DNA of 64,000 nucleotides from Mucilaginibacter pankratovii (GCF_014773265.1 NZ_JACWMY010000002.1:644947-708946), one strand, 5' to 3'. Counted from the first letter of the stretch, positions 34,969-45,386 are shown. Notes: generated by a model not told the origin, from the letters alone. Program-made: numbers and translations.

Positions 34969-36582
34969 TTACTGAAACATGTATTTAGATACCCATAGCT
35001 TTTTATAATCCTCATCGCTGCCAACAAATACATAGCTGTTATCGGCCTTATTGGCTATTGGGGTAAAGTTTTTGGTAACATAAAATTTCTCGTTGCCAAG
35101 CACGCTGAAGGCACTTATGCTGGAATTGGATAGGTCAAACTTTGCTATGCGCGGATAGTACCGCGGGAAGTAGGTGGCATTACCGGCATAGGCCGCGAAG
35201 AAATCTTCGTACCCTTTAAAGCCTTTAACCTCCATAATTACCCAGTATAAAGCTTTCCCGTCTTTAGATGGCACAAACTTTTGCACCATCGGGAAGATCT
35301 CGCTTTTCTTGTCGTTATTTAGCTTGCCAACACCGTATTGTGCCTTTAGCTGCCCTGCCTGGTCAAAATGCAGGCAAACCACATCCTCATAGGTGTTAAC
35401 CGGGTTGCCAAGGCCGAGGTTGGTGCGGTCGTTCAACTGGCCGGCAATCAGGTATTCACCTTGTGGGGTTACCTTAAATTGCTGTATGGTAAATTTGCCG
35501 CCTTTGTAAGGCTCGGCACCTTTATCACCGGGGGATGTTTTAAATTTCGATTTAAAATCGCTGATAGCTGCTGTTGTGGCAAAATCAAGCTTACTATCGG
35601 TAAACTTCAGTAGGTGGAAGCTTTCCATTTTCTCGCCCGATTTTTTTAACCATTTAAAATCAAGCTTATTCTTACCCTCGGTAAAGCAGGGGTTTACAAT
35701 GGATGCCGCGTAGTTTTCAAACACTTCGCCATAGGCTTCTTTTGATTTTGTTGAGGTAGCGCAGAAAAACACCGAACCGTTATCCTCACTCACATCCTGT
35801 ATCAACAGGTTTGGCGACGGGCTTTTAAATATCACCTTGTTTTTCATTTCGCCTTTGTCGGAATATTTGAGGTAGGTATAAGCAGTAATATCGGGCTCGC
35901 CTTTTTGCGGCGCAAATACCAGCACAACATCGCCATTATCCAACTGGTGCGAATACACTAATGATTGCGAGCCGCTTACATCAACGGGTTTAGCGGTTAT
36001 CTCCAGCTCGGGTGTTACGCCAAGCACAAAGAAATCCATCCCGTCCTTGTGCGCCCTGCTCTCCAGCCCGGCCAGTACAAACAGGCTTTCGTCTACCGTG
36101 CTGTTAAAGGCAGCAAAACCATAATATTTATCGTTGCCATTTTTCGGTTTGATCACTTCTGATGTGATACCCTTTTTAAATACGTATTGCTGTTTGCGGC
36201 AATCCCAGGTTTTAAGGTCGCTGTATTTGGTAAACTTCAGCTTCATGCTCAGTATCTCGAAAGAGCTGCATCCGCCTACCGAGGCATAAAAACCACTTAC
36301 TGTTTTATCGGGTTTATCCTCGGCGGAGATCTTTGGTTCGGATATTTCCTCATTCTTAACAAATTTCAGGTTGTTATCAAATTGGTAGGTTTCGTAAAAT
36401 ATCTCGTTCTTCTTTTTATCTCCGGGAATTTTGTAGGTAATGGTGTAGGCACCATCTGCATTGGCTGCGCTAAGCAGGAAACCCTTGCCGGCCTTTTTAG
36501 AAAGATCCTGCACGGTTTCCTGCGCGCTAATGATAAGGGTTGAAAATACGAAGGCAACTGCTACTAATAAAAGTCTTTTCAT
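34969..36582 (-). CDS. Hypothetical secreted protein
   Basis: A 537-residue protein using ATG 36580-36582 (MKRLLLVAVAFVFSTLIISAQ, a signal peptide); an ATG nine bases upstream is possible. The body is beta-rich, with strings such as DFFVLGVTPELEITAKPVDV and GDVVLVFAPQKGEPDITAY that suggest a propeller-like fold. No known family. It sits 47 bases upstream of the beta-barrel gene, in the same direction, and is preceded by a response-regulator gene. Confidence 0.75.
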   Translation of the reverse strand: MKRLLLVAVAFVFSTLIISAQETVQDLSKKAGKGFLLSAANADGAYTITYKIPGDKKKNEIFYETYQFDNNLKFVKNEEISEPKISAEDKPDKTVSGFYASVGGCSSFEILSMKLKFTKYSDLKTWDCRKQQYVFKKGITSEVIKPKNGNDKYYGFAAFNSTVDESLFVLAGLESRAHKDGMDFFVLGVTPELEITAKPVDVSGSQSLVYSHQLDNGDVVLVFAPQKGEPDITAYTYLKYSDKGEMKNKVIFKSPSPNLLIQDVSEDNGSVFFCATSTKSKEAYGEVFENYAASIVNPCFTEGKNKLDFKWLKKSGEKMESFHLLKFTDSKLDFATTAAISDFKSKFKTSPGDKGAEPYKGGKFTIQQFKVTPQGEYLIAGQLNDRTNLGLGNPVNTYEDVVCLHFDQAGQLKAQYGVGKLNNDKKSEIFPMVQKFVPSKDGKALYWVIMEVKGFKGYEDFFAAYAGNATYFPRYYPRIAKFDLSNSSISAFSVLGNEKFYVTKNFTPIANKADNSYVFVGSDEDYKKLWVSKYMFQ

Positions 36583-36659
36583 GCTGTCCATAAATTAGGT
36601 GCGTAAAAATACCTCCGGACTAAAGCATAAAAAATGTGATATAAGTAGTAATCAGAATG

Positions 36660-37292
36660 TTAGCGGTAACCGGTTTTGCGCAGCGCTTCTTTCTTATTAC
36701 GCACGTGCAGTTTCTCGTACGTATTGCGGATGTGGGTGCGTACGGTATCTATAGATATAAAAAGCTTATCGGCAATTTCCTGGTAGCTAAAGCCTTTGCT
36801 CAGCCACAGCAACACCTCATTTTCGCGGTCGCTCAGGCTTTCTTTAGCGTCTACATAAGGCACCTGCTGCTGAAACGCCATTACCACCTTACGGGCTATC
36901 TGGCTGCTCATGGGGCTACCACCTTTACGCAGATCGATGATGGATTCTACAAGCTTGGTAGACGGCGTATTTTTAAGCACATAGCCCGTTGCACCTGCCT
37001 GCAGGGCTTTAAATACATGGTCAGCATCATCGTAAGCGCTCAAAACCATTATCTGTATATCGGGCCGCAGGGGTTTAAGCCAGCTGATAAATTCGCTGCC
37101 CGCCATGCCGGGCAGTTGCAGATCCGTCAATACTATCTCTACCGGATCGCCCAGGCCGCACTGAAAAAACTCCATCGCCTCCTCCGCGCTCACAAACGAC
37201 GCGTTTAAGTTAAACTCGCCCGAGCCTGCAAGCAGCGCACCCAGGTAGTTGCGTATTTTTTCGTCGTCTTCTATAATGATGATCGGGGTCAT
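36660..37292 (-). CDS. LuxR/NarL-family response regulator
   Basis: A 210-residue regulator. The receiver has the acidic pair at IIEDDEK, phosphoacceptor Asp57 in VLTDLQLPGM and Lys in YVLKNTPS. The LuxR HTH is at about residues 145-205 (SDRENEVLLWLSKGFSYQEI, then ADKLFISIDTVRTHIRN). It starts 62 bases downstream of the propeller kinase and is its likely partner. Confidence 0.93.
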   Translation of the reverse strand: MTPIIIIEDDEKIRNYLGALLAGSGEFNLNASFVSAEEAMEFFQCGLGDPVEIVLTDLQLPGMAGSEFISWLKPLRPDIQIMVLSAYDDADHVFKALQAGATGYVLKNTPSTKLVESIIDLRKGGSPMSSQIARKVVMAFQQQVPYVDAKESLSDRENEVLLWLSKGFSYQEIADKLFISIDTVRTHIRNTYEKLHVRNKKEALRKTGYR

Positions 37293-37354
37293 GGCTTTAT
37301 AAAGCTAAATATTAAAAGCGGGCATTGGCGGTGTAAAAAAGTAGTATTTTACTT

Positions 37355-40300
37355 TTAAGTATTTAGGGCATAACGTACCGTAAGCCCATGCGGGTTACTT
37401 GCCATGCTGATATTTCCGCCTATATCTTCCATCCTTTTGCGCATGTTTTTTAAGCCGTTGCAATTGGGTTTACCGGCACTATCGGGCAGCCCGCAGCCAT
37501 TATCGGCCACGGTAAAAACAATTTGGCCTGCTGCAATTTCTACCGATAGTTTCACCAGTGTTGCCCGGGCGTGTTTCATGGCATTGTTAAGGGCCTCTTT
37601 GGTTACGAGGTATAAATTGCGGCGCTGCTCGTTGGTGAGCGGGATATCGGGCACGGTATCGGCAAAATCTATCTCCAGCACCATATCAAAAGGTTCAAAA
37701 TGCTGTTGCATCTGTTCGCGGGTGTAGGCCAGCAGGTTTTCCAGCGAATCGTTCTGCGGGTTTAGCGCCCAAATAATTTCGCTCATATTGGTGATCAGCT
37801 TGCGTGCCGATGCCGAGATATTGCCCACATCATTCTTCACTGCTGCATCTGTTTTATGCTGGGTTTGTATCAGTTCGCTCAGCAGAGCTATATGGGTGAG
37901 GCCGCTGCCAATCTCATCGTGCATATCTCGACTGATGCGGTTACGTTCGGCATCAATAGCGTGCCGCCTTTCTAACAGCCGGAGCCTGCGTTTTATTTTA
38001 ACCTGCGATAATGCCCAGGTGATATAGATCAACAGCCCCGCAAGGCACAGCGACACAGCCACATAAAACCACGTTTGCTGCCAAAACGGTGCCTTTATAT
38101 TGATATCGACAGATTGTACATTGCTCCACATGCCATCGCCATTGCTCGCCTTTACCAAAAAGCGGTAATGCCCGGGCAGCAGCTTTGCATAGCGTACATT
38201 TTTATTGGTGGTGATAACCCATTTATTCTCCAAGCCGGTAAGCATGTAGGCAATTTTGTTTGCCGATGGCATTGTATAATCCAACGCCGCAAACGAAAAC
38301 GAGAGGCTATTTTTATCGTAAGCAAGATCGATGTTGTTAGTTTTTACCAAGCCTGCATCGTTTACAAAAGGTTTATCATCAACCAAAACACCTGTGATAG
38401 CCACGCCAGGCTTATGCCTGCCGCTGTATAAAGTTTCGGGATTAAACCAGTTGAAACCCTTTATCCCGCCAAAATACATGGTGCCTTTGGGGCTTTTATA
38501 GAATGACGCGGTATTAAACTCATTGCTTTGTAGCCCATCGCTCACCGTATAGTTTTGAAAGGCTTTTTTTGAACGGTCGAAGTAGCTTAAGCCGCCGTTT
38601 GTACTTATCCAAAGGTTATGCTTTTTATCCTCCAGCACGCCGTAAACATAATCGTTGGCTAAACCATCGGCAATTTTATAGGCAACCGATGTCTTCAGCC
38701 GGCTGTTAAATTCTATCAGCCCAACTGCTGATGATACCCATATTTTATTGCCGTCCAACTCGTCCACTTGCAGGCTTCTTATATCCAAACCCTTGAAATA
38801 GCCGCCCTGCAACAGGTAATCACCGCCTTGTTTTTTATAATGATAGAGTGCCAGCCCGGGTACAGCAATGTAAAGGCTGCTATCGGCCATTTCTACAAAA
38901 TCCAGCGTTAATCCCTGCAGTTTCTCATCGATGATGTTGGAAACCTTATAATTCCCCAAGGCGTTTTTCTGCATACGGTAAAGGCCCAGGCAGGTAGCTA
39001 CCAATATATCACCATTTTTTAACTGCCTGAATTTAATAGCGAAATTAATGTTGGAGCGCAGGAATTGGGTGGGTATAGCGGAGATGTCTATGGCTTTAAA
39101 GGTTCCGTCTCGCTCGTTAAATTTATAAATGCCCATACTGCTGCCGATCCAAAAAACACCTCCCGCATCCCTGAAAATGGCCGAAACCGAGCCCGAGATC
39201 CCCTTGCCGGGATGGTTATTAGCGGGATAGTTTTTTACGCTGCGATCCTGCGGATCAAATATATTCAAGCCGTTATCCTGCGTACCGAACCAGATCCGCC
39301 CGCGCTCATCTTCGTAAAAGCATTTGATAAAATAATTATTCAGGAAGGCATAATCGCCTTCGTTCAGTGGGAAGAGATTAAATTTGGCAGGCTTCAGAAC
39401 CAGCCGGCTTATGCCGCCCCCATCGGTGCCTATCCACAAGTTATCAAACCTATCAATATAAAGGCAGCGTGTAATATCAAAGGCCAGCGATTTTTGCCGG
39501 GCATTATCATGCCTAAACATATCCATTTTGCCGGTGGCCTTATTATAGCAAAGCAAACCCGCGCTTGAGGTGGTGAACCAAACACGCCCGTAATTATCGG
39601 GTAAAATATCAATCATTATATCCACCTTATCGGCAATATCAAAATGCTTTTTGCTGATGGTTTTCAGCGACGCATCGGCGGTGTAAAGGGTATTATCGCA
39701 CCAGTAGTAAATATTCCCCCTGTTGTAATTGATGCAGGCAATGGGCATATTAACCATAGCATGTTTAAACCGCTGCGTTTTTGTATTGAAGTGATAGATG
39801 CCAAAGCCATTTACCTTAAACCAAATATTGTCCTTGTAATCCGTAGCGTACCTAAAACCGGTGGCGTTTTTATCGTTGAGGATAAATTTGTAGATATAGC
39901 GCTGCCATTTACTGGTTTTAATATCAAAGGATGCCACACCGTTCAAACATAACATCCAAAAGTTATCCTCCCCGTCTATAAAAACGCCGCTTGCCTGGTA
40001 ATCCTGAGTTAGCTTGTGGCGGCGGGTAAGGGTTTCTTTGGCGACATCCAGGCAAAAAACGCCGGTTTCGTTGGTGTACCAAATATTCCCGGCCTTATCT
40101 TCACAAAGCGTACCGCGTACATAATTGGAGTTGGCAACGGCATTATCCTTCACCTTAAACACTTTGATAGAATGCCCATCAAAACGGTTGAGGCCATCGG
40201 CAGTACCAAACCACATAAAGCCCTTTTTATCCTGGTAAATGGTATAGGCCGAACTTTGCGAAAGCCCATCGTTTACACCAATGGTTTCAAACCGGGGGAT

Positions 40301-40423
40301 GATAATCTGGGCAAAGGCGTCCGGGGAAATAAAAGTCAATACAAAGCCAGCCAACAGCTGTAAAAAAAGCTTGCCGGCGCGGTTATACTGCAAAGAAACT
40401 AACGCAGGTAAATTGGTTACCAT
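37355..40423 (-). CDS. Two-component propeller sensor histidine kinase (HisKA_3 type)
   Basis: A 1022-residue membrane kinase. A signal/anchor (LFLQLLAGFVLTFISPDAFA) is followed by propeller repeats (FMWFGTADGLNRFDG, VWFTTSSAGLLCYN, LWIGTDGGGISRL, LWISTNGGLSYF) up to about residue 650 and a Y_Y_Y domain. One membrane helix (FYVAVSLCLAGLLIYITWAL) leads to HisKA_3 with ERNRISRDMHDEIG, His835 the phosphoacceptor. HATPase_c has KEALNNAMKHARA and DNGCGLPD. It senses an extracellular ligand and should signal to the response regulator encoded immediately downstream. It lies just after the NRPS-PKS operon but on its own transcript. Confidence 0.94.
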   Translation of the reverse strand: MVTNLPALVSLQYNRAGKLFLQLLAGFVLTFISPDAFAQIIIPRFETIGVNDGLSQSSAYTIYQDKKGFMWFGTADGLNRFDGHSIKVFKVKDNAVANSNYVRGTLCEDKAGNIWYTNETGVFCLDVAKETLTRRHKLTQDYQASGVFIDGEDNFWMLCLNGVASFDIKTSKWQRYIYKFILNDKNATGFRYATDYKDNIWFKVNGFGIYHFNTKTQRFKHAMVNMPIACINYNRGNIYYWCDNTLYTADASLKTISKKHFDIADKVDIMIDILPDNYGRVWFTTSSAGLLCYNKATGKMDMFRHDNARQKSLAFDITRCLYIDRFDNLWIGTDGGGISRLVLKPAKFNLFPLNEGDYAFLNNYFIKCFYEDERGRIWFGTQDNGLNIFDPQDRSVKNYPANNHPGKGISGSVSAIFRDAGGVFWIGSSMGIYKFNERDGTFKAIDISAIPTQFLRSNINFAIKFRQLKNGDILVATCLGLYRMQKNALGNYKVSNIIDEKLQGLTLDFVEMADSSLYIAVPGLALYHYKKQGGDYLLQGGYFKGLDIRSLQVDELDGNKIWVSSAVGLIEFNSRLKTSVAYKIADGLANDYVYGVLEDKKHNLWISTNGGLSYFDRSKKAFQNYTVSDGLQSNEFNTASFYKSPKGTMYFGGIKGFNWFNPETLYSGRHKPGVAITGVLVDDKPFVNDAGLVKTNNIDLAYDKNSLSFSFAALDYTMPSANKIAYMLTGLENKWVITTNKNVRYAKLLPGHYRFLVKASNGDGMWSNVQSVDINIKAPFWQQTWFYVAVSLCLAGLLIYITWALSQVKIKRRLRLLERRHAIDAERNRISRDMHDEIGSGLTHIALLSELIQTQHKTDAAVKNDVGNISASARKLITNMSEIIWALNPQNDSLENLLAYTREQMQQHFEPFDMVLEIDFADTVPDIPLTNEQRRNLYLVTKEALNNAMKHARATLVKLSVEIAAGQIVFTVADNGCGLPDSAGKPNCNGLKNMRKRMEDIGGNISMASNPHGLTVRYALNT

Positions 40424-40476
40424 TAAAATATATTAGCGGCGTACTAATATATAAGCATATTTACAATTCAAGGCAA

Positions 40477-40517
40477 ACTTAAACTTATTAACTACCAGTA
40501 AGTTAATAAGTTTAAGT
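40477..40517. promoter_or_regulatory. Perfect 17-7-17 inverted repeat
   Basis: The arms acttaaacttattaact (40477-40493) and agttaataagtttaagt (40501-40517) are exact reverse complements around the spacer accagta. It lies between the PPTase stop and the propeller-kinase start, 54 bases upstream of the latter. It could be an operator or an AT-rich transcript-end hairpin; no T run follows. Confidence 0.7.
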
Positions 40518-40558
40518 GCAATAATAAATTACCTATAAGAATAAATACGTAGTATTAT

Positions 40559-41299
40559 TTAGAAACTAATATCAAAAAAGCTTAAGCGGGCAGCGCCGTA
40601 AAGGTTTGCAATACTGCCGGTGTAACCATCCTGTAAATTAAAACTGCTTACCTCCCAGGTTTTATCGGCGCATAAAAGTTCGGGCGATAAGGGATGGATC
40701 CCGTTTAGAGATGGCGTAACTTTGAGGTGCTCGCCAAGCCCTTGCCCGGTGGCCTTTAACAGCGCCTCCTTGCGGGTCCACAACAGGTAGAAATTTTCCA
40801 CAGGGGTATCCTGACCGATAAAAGCGATCTCCACCGGGCTAAAGTGTTCTTCTAAAAGATCGTTGAATTGAAATTTTTTGTCGACAAATTCCACATCGGC
40901 ACCAACAGCTTCGTTGGATACAGCCAGTAAGATCCAGTCGCCGGCGTGGGTGATATTGTATTGAATGGCGGGCTTGCCGTCAGTAACCAGGAAGGGCTTT
41001 TTATTGTTACCTAATGCAAAAGCCACCTTTGCCGCGGGTTGGTTTAAATACCGGCCCAAAATATCCCGCTGCGCGCCGCGGCTTAAGATAAACCGCTGCC
41101 TGTCTTTCAATTGAAAATACTTGCCGCCGCGTTCTTTCTCGGCAGGCATTAGCGTGGCTAAAAAGGCATCCAGCAGATGCAGGTTGGTACTGATATTGAT
41201 CCGGTATACATGTACCTCATTATCATTCAAAACAAAATCGGCGGGCCGGGCAGGCCGCCAGTTTACGTCGTCGAGAAATTGAATGTGTACCTTACCCAA
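40559..41299 (-). CDS. Sfp-type 4'-phosphopantetheinyl transferase
   Basis: A 246-residue enzyme with GADVEFVDKKF (magnesium-binding Asp/Glu) and FYLLWTRKEALLKATGQGL (W-x-x-KEA motif), both hallmarks of the Sfp group. It transfers the phosphopantetheine arm from CoA to the Ser of carrier domains, here presumably the three carriers of the two upstream synthetases. It starts 41 bases after the NRPS stop, in the same direction, as the last gene of the cluster. Confidence 0.92.
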   Translation of the reverse strand: MGKVHIQFLDDVNWRPARPADFVLNDNEVHVYRINISTNLHLLDAFLATLMPAEKERGGKYFQLKDRQRFILSRGAQRDILGRYLNQPAAKVAFALGNNKKPFLVTDGKPAIQYNITHAGDWILLAVSNEAVGADVEFVDKKFQFNDLLEEHFSPVEIAFIGQDTPVENFYLLWTRKEALLKATGQGLGEHLKVTPSLNGIHPLSPELLCADKTWEVSSFNLQDGYTGSIANLYGAARLSFFDISF

Positions 41300-41340
41300 A
41301 ACCGCAATGTTATTGTGATGTGATAGTGCCGACCGCTAAC

Positions 41341-44300
41341 TTACTTTTCATTGGCGGCGTTTAGGCATTCCTGTAATATTCGTGCAAACTCCTTATCGTT
41401 TGGCGATTTAAATATAGTGTTATGCTCCCCCGGGATCTTGTGGATATTCACCCCCTTCAACGCGTAGGGTTTCCAGCCCATAAATTCAAAGTCATCCAGG
41501 TAAAACGATTTCACCTCGGCCCTGAAAAGTTCCACCGAAATATTGTACGGCTCTATCTTATAATGCTGTTGGGCAATGTCGTTCATCTCATCAATTTTGT
41601 TGCTGTAACCAAAAAAGCCGACGGGTTGTTCCTTCTGCTCGCCGTATTTCAGCTTCCATAACAGGCGGGTAGCTATGCGGCTTACCGCTTTGGTACGATG
41701 CTGCACGGTTTTCGTAAAACCCTCCTGAAAGGTTAAAGAATACCACAATCGCCGTCCAAAATACATTCCCCGTTTAACTTTGTTAACCAGCCATGGGTCG
41801 TAATATGGCGTGCGGTAGGCATAGGTATCAAACATCGCCAGCATACGCACCTCCAGGTTTAGGGCCTCTAACTGCCGCGCCATTTCCCAGGCGATGATAC
41901 CGCCGAATGAGAAACCCGCAAGCGCGTAAGGGCCATCCGGGTTTTGTGCACGGATGGAGGATATATAGTGTGCCGCGATATCTTCCATACGGTTCAATGG
42001 CTCATCAACTCCGTTTAGCCCTTTGGCCTGCATGCCGTAAACCGGTTGGTCGGCATCCATATTGTTGGCCAGGGTGTTAAACAGCAGCACGTTTAAACCC
42101 GCGCCATGCACAATGTAAATAGGCATTTTGGTGCCTTTCGGTTTAATGGGCACCAGCGAATCCCAGGTGATGGATCTGCCGTCCATACCCAATATCAACG
42201 CCAGTTTTTCAACCGTAGAATTTTCGAAAAGGATAGCCAGCGGCAGACGGTTACCGGTTTCCTTCTCTATCTGCGCCATTACCTTTACGGCTATCAGTGA
42301 GTGCCCGCCCAATTCAAAAAAGTTATCATAAACGCCAACTTTTTCTATGTTAAGGTGCTCTTTCCAGATATCGGCAACCATTTGCTCCACATCGGTACGC
42401 GGGGCTATATACAGGTCCTGGCGTTCTGCAGGGATAGCGCCTAATGCCGCCAATGCCTTCTTATCAACCTTACCATTCGGGGTAAGCGGCATGGCATCTA
42501 CCTGTATAAAACTATCAGGGATCATATAATCGGGCACCGATCCTCTCAGATCGTTGCGCCAATAACTTACGCATTCCTTAAAATCTTTGCACACAAAGTC
42601 GTCGTTGAAAACCACGTAGGCTACCAACCTGTCCACCCCATTACCATCCGGCCGGGCAATAACTACGGCTTGTTTCAGGTCCGGATCCTTAGCCATGTGG
42701 AACTCTATTTCCCCGGTCTCTATCCGGTAACCGCGGATCTTCACCTGCGCGTCGATACGCGAGAGATACATCAGGTTGCCATCATTCAGGTACATACCCA
42801 AATCGCCGGTACGGTACATCATGGCGCCGGGCTCATCAGCAAAGGGATCCTCTACAAACTTTTCATAGTTTAAGATGGGCTGATCATGATAGCCCTTGGC
42901 TACGCCTTCGCCGCCTATATAAATTTCGCCGGCAGCACCCGGGGCAAGCGGGTTCTGGAATTTATCCAGTATATATATGTAAGTATTATCAATGGGCCTG
43001 CCTATGCTGATAGTTTTATCTTCGGCAGTAATTTGTTTAATGGTAGACCAAATGGTGGTCTCCGTAGGGCCATAAACGTTCCATAGGGATGATGCCCTGC
43101 CCAAAATGCGGGTGGCCAGGTCCATCGGTAAAGCTTCGCCGCCACATATCACCTTTATTTTTTCGTTTTCCCAGCCTGCTTCCAGTAAAATGCGCCAGGT
43201 GTAGGGCGTTGCCTGCATTACGCTGATCTTTTCCTTGCGGATGATCTCCAACAGGGCCATACCATCCTTGGCTGTAACGGCATCCGCCAATACAATCTGG
43301 GCACCGGTTATCAGCGGTAAAAACAGCTCCAGTCCGGCAATATCAAAGCTAATGGTGGTTACGGCAAGCAGCTTGTCGATAGCCGTCATACCGGGCTCTT
43401 TTTGCATACTGTACAAAAAGTTTACTGCATTGTGATGTGCTATTTGCACGCCTTTTGGCTGCCCCGTTGAGCCGGAAGTATACAGGATATATAGCAGATC
43501 CTTACCGATCACCATTACATCGGGATCTGCTGTGGGGTAGTTATCAAGCGTTGGCCAAATTTCGTGCAGCAATATTTCCTGCGCATTAGATTCGTACTGG
43601 CCACTGTATTTGATGGTTGTGATCAGCTTTACCGCCTGCGAATCGGCCAGCATGTAATTGATGCGGTTGATGGGAAATATCGGGTCGAGCGGTACATAAA
43701 CGCCACCGGCCTTCATTACGGCAAGCAGGGTTACCACCAATTCGGCGGCCCTATCCAGCGATACGGCTATTTTATCACCCACTTTTACGCCATCGGCTAT
43801 CAGTACGGCCGCCAGTTGATTAGCACGCTCGTTCAGCTGCCGGTAGGTAAAGGTTTCGTTATTGAATTTTAAGGCGATACTGCCGGGATTTTTGGCAGCC
43901 ACTTCGCTGATGATCTGGTGAAGCGATTTTTCCTTGGGATAAGGCACCCGGGTATCGTTCCATTTATTCAACTGCGCCATCAACTCATCCTTCCGCATTA
44001 AGGGAAGTTTACCAATGAGCATATCGGGCGATTTAACTACCTGTTTTAGCAGGTGCTGGTATTCGTCCATCATACGACTGATGGTAGCCGCCTCAAAGAT
44101 CTGGGTGTTGTACGACCACTCCAGCACCAGGGCATCTTTATGGTCGGTAATGTTCAGGAAGATCTCAAAATTCTCGTACTCGCGCCCGGTGGTGATATAG
44201 CTGTGCTTAAGGCCATGGAAATGCACACCCTCATCCATACCGATATCTATATTGAATACCACGGGTACCAGCGGCAAGCGCGACGCGTCCCGGGGGATAT

Positions 44301-45363
44301 TCAGTTTTTTCAACAGGCTACCGAAGGTGTAATTTTGATGGTCGTAAGCGTCCAGCACCTCGGTTTTGCGTTGTTTCAGGTATTCTACAAAAGTTAGTTC
44401 GCCTTTGGGGTAGCTACGCAGTGCCAATAAGTTTACGCAATGCCCTACCAGCCCGTAATTGCCGGTAGCCGATTGGCCTGCCGCGGGCAGGCCCAATATA
44501 ATTTCTTCGTGCCCGGTTATTTGCTGCAAAAACACCTCAAAGGCAGCCATCAGCGTGGTAACAAAACTGGTACCCGCCTTGCGTGCCATTTGTTTTACTT
44601 CGGCAACCAAAGCGGCATCCAGGGTAAAATCGGCACGCTTGCTTTTATAGGTGCGCATGGCCGGGCGCGGGTTATCTGTGGGTACATTAAGCAAATGCGC
44701 GCTGCCGTTAAACTGGTCTATCCAGTACTGCTCGGTTTGGCTGGTTTCTTCGCTCTCGCCGGCTTCGGTTTGTTCAAACGCGTAATCGCTGTAACGCGGC
44801 GCGGGTGCCAAATCCGGTTGTTCGCCCGTCGCAAAAGCGGTATACAGCTTACTCATATCCTGCATCATGATCCCTATCGACCAGCCATCGCAAATAATGT
44901 GATGGGCAATGAAGGTGAGATAATGCTCGTTATTGTTCAGCTTAAAAATAGAAGGTTTAAACAGGGGGCCGTTCACCAGATCCAGCGGAGTGATGGCATT
45001 CTGACGTGCGTAGTTTTGGATGAACAACCTATTCTGTGCTTCGCTTTGTAAAGTAAGATCGTGATAATCAATATTTACCGGCGGGTTATCATAAACTACA
45101 AAGTGCTTGCCATCCGCGGTGAATACGGTTCGCAAGGACTCATGGCGGTCGCTTAAAGCCTGTAGGGCCCGGTACATAGCATCCTTATCAAAGTTGCCTG
45201 TTAGCAGCAGCGAAGCAGAATCGTTATAGGCACAACTGGCGTCACCACCGCCTATTAAGCACGATGTCCATATCTCTATTTGTGGCTCGGTAGCCGGTGC
45301 CGTTAATAAGATCGCGGGTCCTGCAAATGGATCAAATTCAACCGGAATTAGCTCGTAATTCAT
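41341..45363 (-). CDS. Non-ribosomal peptide synthetase, C-A-PCP-TE
   Basis: A 1340-residue protein. The condensation domain (about 20-440) keeps an intact active site AHHIICDG near residue 156. The adenylation domain (about 470-960) has TSGSTGQPKG near 629. Reading the pocket against GrsA gives D-I-L-Q-I-G-V-I-W-K, very near the published glycine code DILQLGLIWK, so glycine is predicted. The carrier serine is in NFFELGGHSL (about 1019). The C-terminal thioesterase (about 1085-1330) has LAGFSFGG (Ser near 1150) and PGEHNTIF for the catalytic His. It should add glycine to the upstream chain and release the product. The gene lies 23 bases after its partner. Confidence 0.93.
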   Translation of the reverse strand: MNYELIPVEFDPFAGPAILLTAPATEPQIEIWTSCLIGGGDASCAYNDSASLLLTGNFDKDAMYRALQALSDRHESLRTVFTADGKHFVVYDNPPVNIDYHDLTLQSEAQNRLFIQNYARQNAITPLDLVNGPLFKPSIFKLNNNEHYLTFIAHHIICDGWSIGIMMQDMSKLYTAFATGEQPDLAPAPRYSDYAFEQTEAGESEETSQTEQYWIDQFNGSAHLLNVPTDNPRPAMRTYKSKRADFTLDAALVAEVKQMARKAGTSFVTTLMAAFEVFLQQITGHEEIILGLPAAGQSATGNYGLVGHCVNLLALRSYPKGELTFVEYLKQRKTEVLDAYDHQNYTFGSLLKKLNIPRDASRLPLVPVVFNIDIGMDEGVHFHGLKHSYITTGREYENFEIFLNITDHKDALVLEWSYNTQIFEAATISRMMDEYQHLLKQVVKSPDMLIGKLPLMRKDELMAQLNKWNDTRVPYPKEKSLHQIISEVAAKNPGSIALKFNNETFTYRQLNERANQLAAVLIADGVKVGDKIAVSLDRAAELVVTLLAVMKAGGVYVPLDPIFPINRINYMLADSQAVKLITTIKYSGQYESNAQEILLHEIWPTLDNYPTADPDVMVIGKDLLYILYTSGSTGQPKGVQIAHHNAVNFLYSMQKEPGMTAIDKLLAVTTISFDIAGLELFLPLITGAQIVLADAVTAKDGMALLEIIRKEKISVMQATPYTWRILLEAGWENEKIKVICGGEALPMDLATRILGRASSLWNVYGPTETTIWSTIKQITAEDKTISIGRPIDNTYIYILDKFQNPLAPGAAGEIYIGGEGVAKGYHDQPILNYEKFVEDPFADEPGAMMYRTGDLGMYLNDGNLMYLSRIDAQVKIRGYRIETGEIEFHMAKDPDLKQAVVIARPDGNGVDRLVAYVVFNDDFVCKDFKECVSYWRNDLRGSVPDYMIPDSFIQVDAMPLTPNGKVDKKALAALGAIPAERQDLYIAPRTDVEQMVADIWKEHLNIEKVGVYDNFFELGGHSLIAVKVMAQIEKETGNRLPLAILFENSTVEKLALILGMDGRSITWDSLVPIKPKGTKMPIYIVHGAGLNVLLFNTLANNMDADQPVYGMQAKGLNGVDEPLNRMEDIAAHYISSIRAQNPDGPYALAGFSFGGIIAWEMARQLEALNLEVRMLAMFDTYAYRTPYYDPWLVNKVKRGMYFGRRLWYSLTFQEGFTKTVQHRTKAVSRIATRLLWKLKYGEQKEQPVGFFGYSNKIDEMNDIAQQHYKIEPYNISVELFRAEVKSFYLDDFEFMGWKPYALKGVNIHKIPGEHNTIFKSPNDKEFARILQECLNAANEK

Positions 45364-45386
45364 TATACGCCGTACAAATTAAAAAT

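Noticed and set aside
44440..45051. Long plus-strand open frame inside the NRPS gene
   Set aside because: It lies wholly antisense to the condensation domain, with no family resemblance; a shadow of a high-information coding strand. Other long antisense frames in 45387-52076 and 6851-12561 were left out for the same reason.
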